DNA of 6,286 nucleotides from Rhodospirillales bacterium. GTDB lineage: Bacteria > Pseudomonadota > Alphaproteobacteria > Acetobacterales > Acetobacteraceae. This document shows, piece after piece, positions 5,832 through 6,286 of this stretch (position 1 is its first letter; the number at the start of each line of letters is the position of its first letter). Location of the stretch: contig JANXSA010000588.1 of NCBI GenBank assembly GCA_025352915.1, positions 1 to 6,286 on the forward strand. Direction: 5' to 3'. Made by a program: the position numbers and the translations under genes. The notes beneath the pieces were generated by a model that made no database searches, was not told the origin of the DNA, and worked only from the letters and a program-made list of their open reading frames with translations.

Positions 5832-6286
5832 CTAGGATTCCTCGCCTTGGGCCTTGGTGCGCAGGGTTTTCAGGCGTTCCTTGGCGCCGGGCAGGTTGGG
5901 GGCGAAGTCGATGACTTTCTCCCAGGCTTTCAGGGCGCCGGTGGCGTCGTCGCGGGCCTCGGCGATGCGGGAGAGGGTTTGCAGGGCGCCGAAATGGCGG
6001 GGTTCTCGTTGCAGGACTTCCTGGATGTCGGCCAGGGCGCCGCGGTAGTCGCCGAGGGCGGCGCGGGCCATGGCGCGGCGGTTATAGGCCTCCATGTAGG
6101 TGGGATCGATCAGCAGGGCGGCGTCGAAATCGTCGAGTGCCTCGTCCTCGGTGCTGTTGCGCAGGTTTCTGGTGCCTTTGCCGAGCAGGAGGGCGGCGAC
6201 GGGGGCGCCGGCGCGGAGCCAGGACTCTCGAAGTTTACCCTCGAAGCTGGCGGCGGCTTGCTCGGTTTCGGCTTTTTTCAGGGCGT
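5832..6286 (-). CDS. Tetratricopeptide-repeat protein, C-terminal part
   Basis: The frame is open from the window's right edge to a TAG at 5834-5832 and gives 150 visible C-terminal residues. The N-terminus lies outside the window. An internal ATG at 6095 would yield only 87 residues and cuts a repeat, so it is not taken as the start. Three TPR-like units are visible: one ending in AALDFD-type sequence (DDFDAALLIDP), then EAYNRRAMARAALGDY with ALADIQEVLQREP, then ALQTLSRIAEARDD with ALKAWEKVIDFAP. TPRs form helical hairpins that bind partner proteins. Upstream of them is an Ala/Leu-rich stretch (VAALLLGKGTRNLR). The visible Gly codons upstream of 6095 are nearly all GGC, the preference also seen in the left-hand genes on their own strand. 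It is convergent with the sugar transferase with no bases between the stops. Function is unknown; a similar C-terminal TPR protein is, from memory, common in alphaproteobacteria. Confidence 0.88.
   Translation of the reverse strand, partial: ALKKAETEQAAASFEGKLRESWLRAGAPVAALLLGKGTRNLRNSTEDEALDDFDAALLIDPTYMEAYNRRAMARAALGDYRGALADIQEVLQREPRHFGALQTLSRIAEARDDATGALKAWEKVIDFAPNLPGAKERLKTLRTKAQGEES

Noticed and set aside
1..6286. CRISPR array, tRNA/rRNA gene or insertion sequence
   Set aside because: No spaced repeats, tRNA-like cloverleaf, rRNA segment, transposase motif or terminal inverted repeats were found by eye.

Overview
The window is very GC-rich and tightly packed. It fits a high-GC alphaproteobacterium, probably of the Rhodospirillales/Acetobacteraceae type. 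That placement is inferred from composition, gene content and the double-hairpin element at the left end; no rRNA or other marker gene is present to confirm it.

Layout: (1) 1-88 is a non-coding leader with two back-to-back GC hairpins and a T-rich run, ending in a good Shine-Dalgarno. (2) 89-931 encodes an inositol-monophosphatase-family enzyme (SuhB type). (3) 976-4355 holds a plausible promoter followed by three tightly linked genes: a secreted or membrane-anchored proline-rich protein with a degenerate OmpA-like C-terminus, a four-helix MotA/TolQ/ExbB-family membrane protein, and a MotB-like protein. The MotB-like protein has a TM-embedded Asp, a very long proline-free coiled coil and a C-terminal OmpA-type peptidoglycan-binding domain. 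(4) 4434-5831 encodes a membrane polyprenyl-phosphate sugar-1-phosphate transferase of the EpsB / PEP-CTERM-associated type, which would start an exopolysaccharide repeat unit. (5) 5832 to the right edge is the C-terminal 150 residues of a TPR protein on the minus strand. Its stop codon directly abuts the stop of the sugar transferase.

How the parts may work together: the three-gene block looks like an ion-driven envelope machine. The MotA-like and MotB-like proteins would form the inner-membrane channel and the arm that grips peptidoglycan. The proline-rich protein is a candidate extra periplasmic partner. No flagellar genes are visible, so a flagellar stator role is not supported by context. 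The sugar transferase is a separate unit with its own Shine-Dalgarno, and its base composition differs clearly from the left-hand genes.

Most interesting points: a 9-G run inside the sugar-transferase gene, where a one-base insertion or deletion would truncate the protein before its catalytic Asp-Glu pair; the unusual MotA/MotB/proline-rich trio; and a strong shift from C-rich to G-rich top strand across the MotB-like gene. The long antisense open frames seen opposite these genes are best explained as high-GC shadows.
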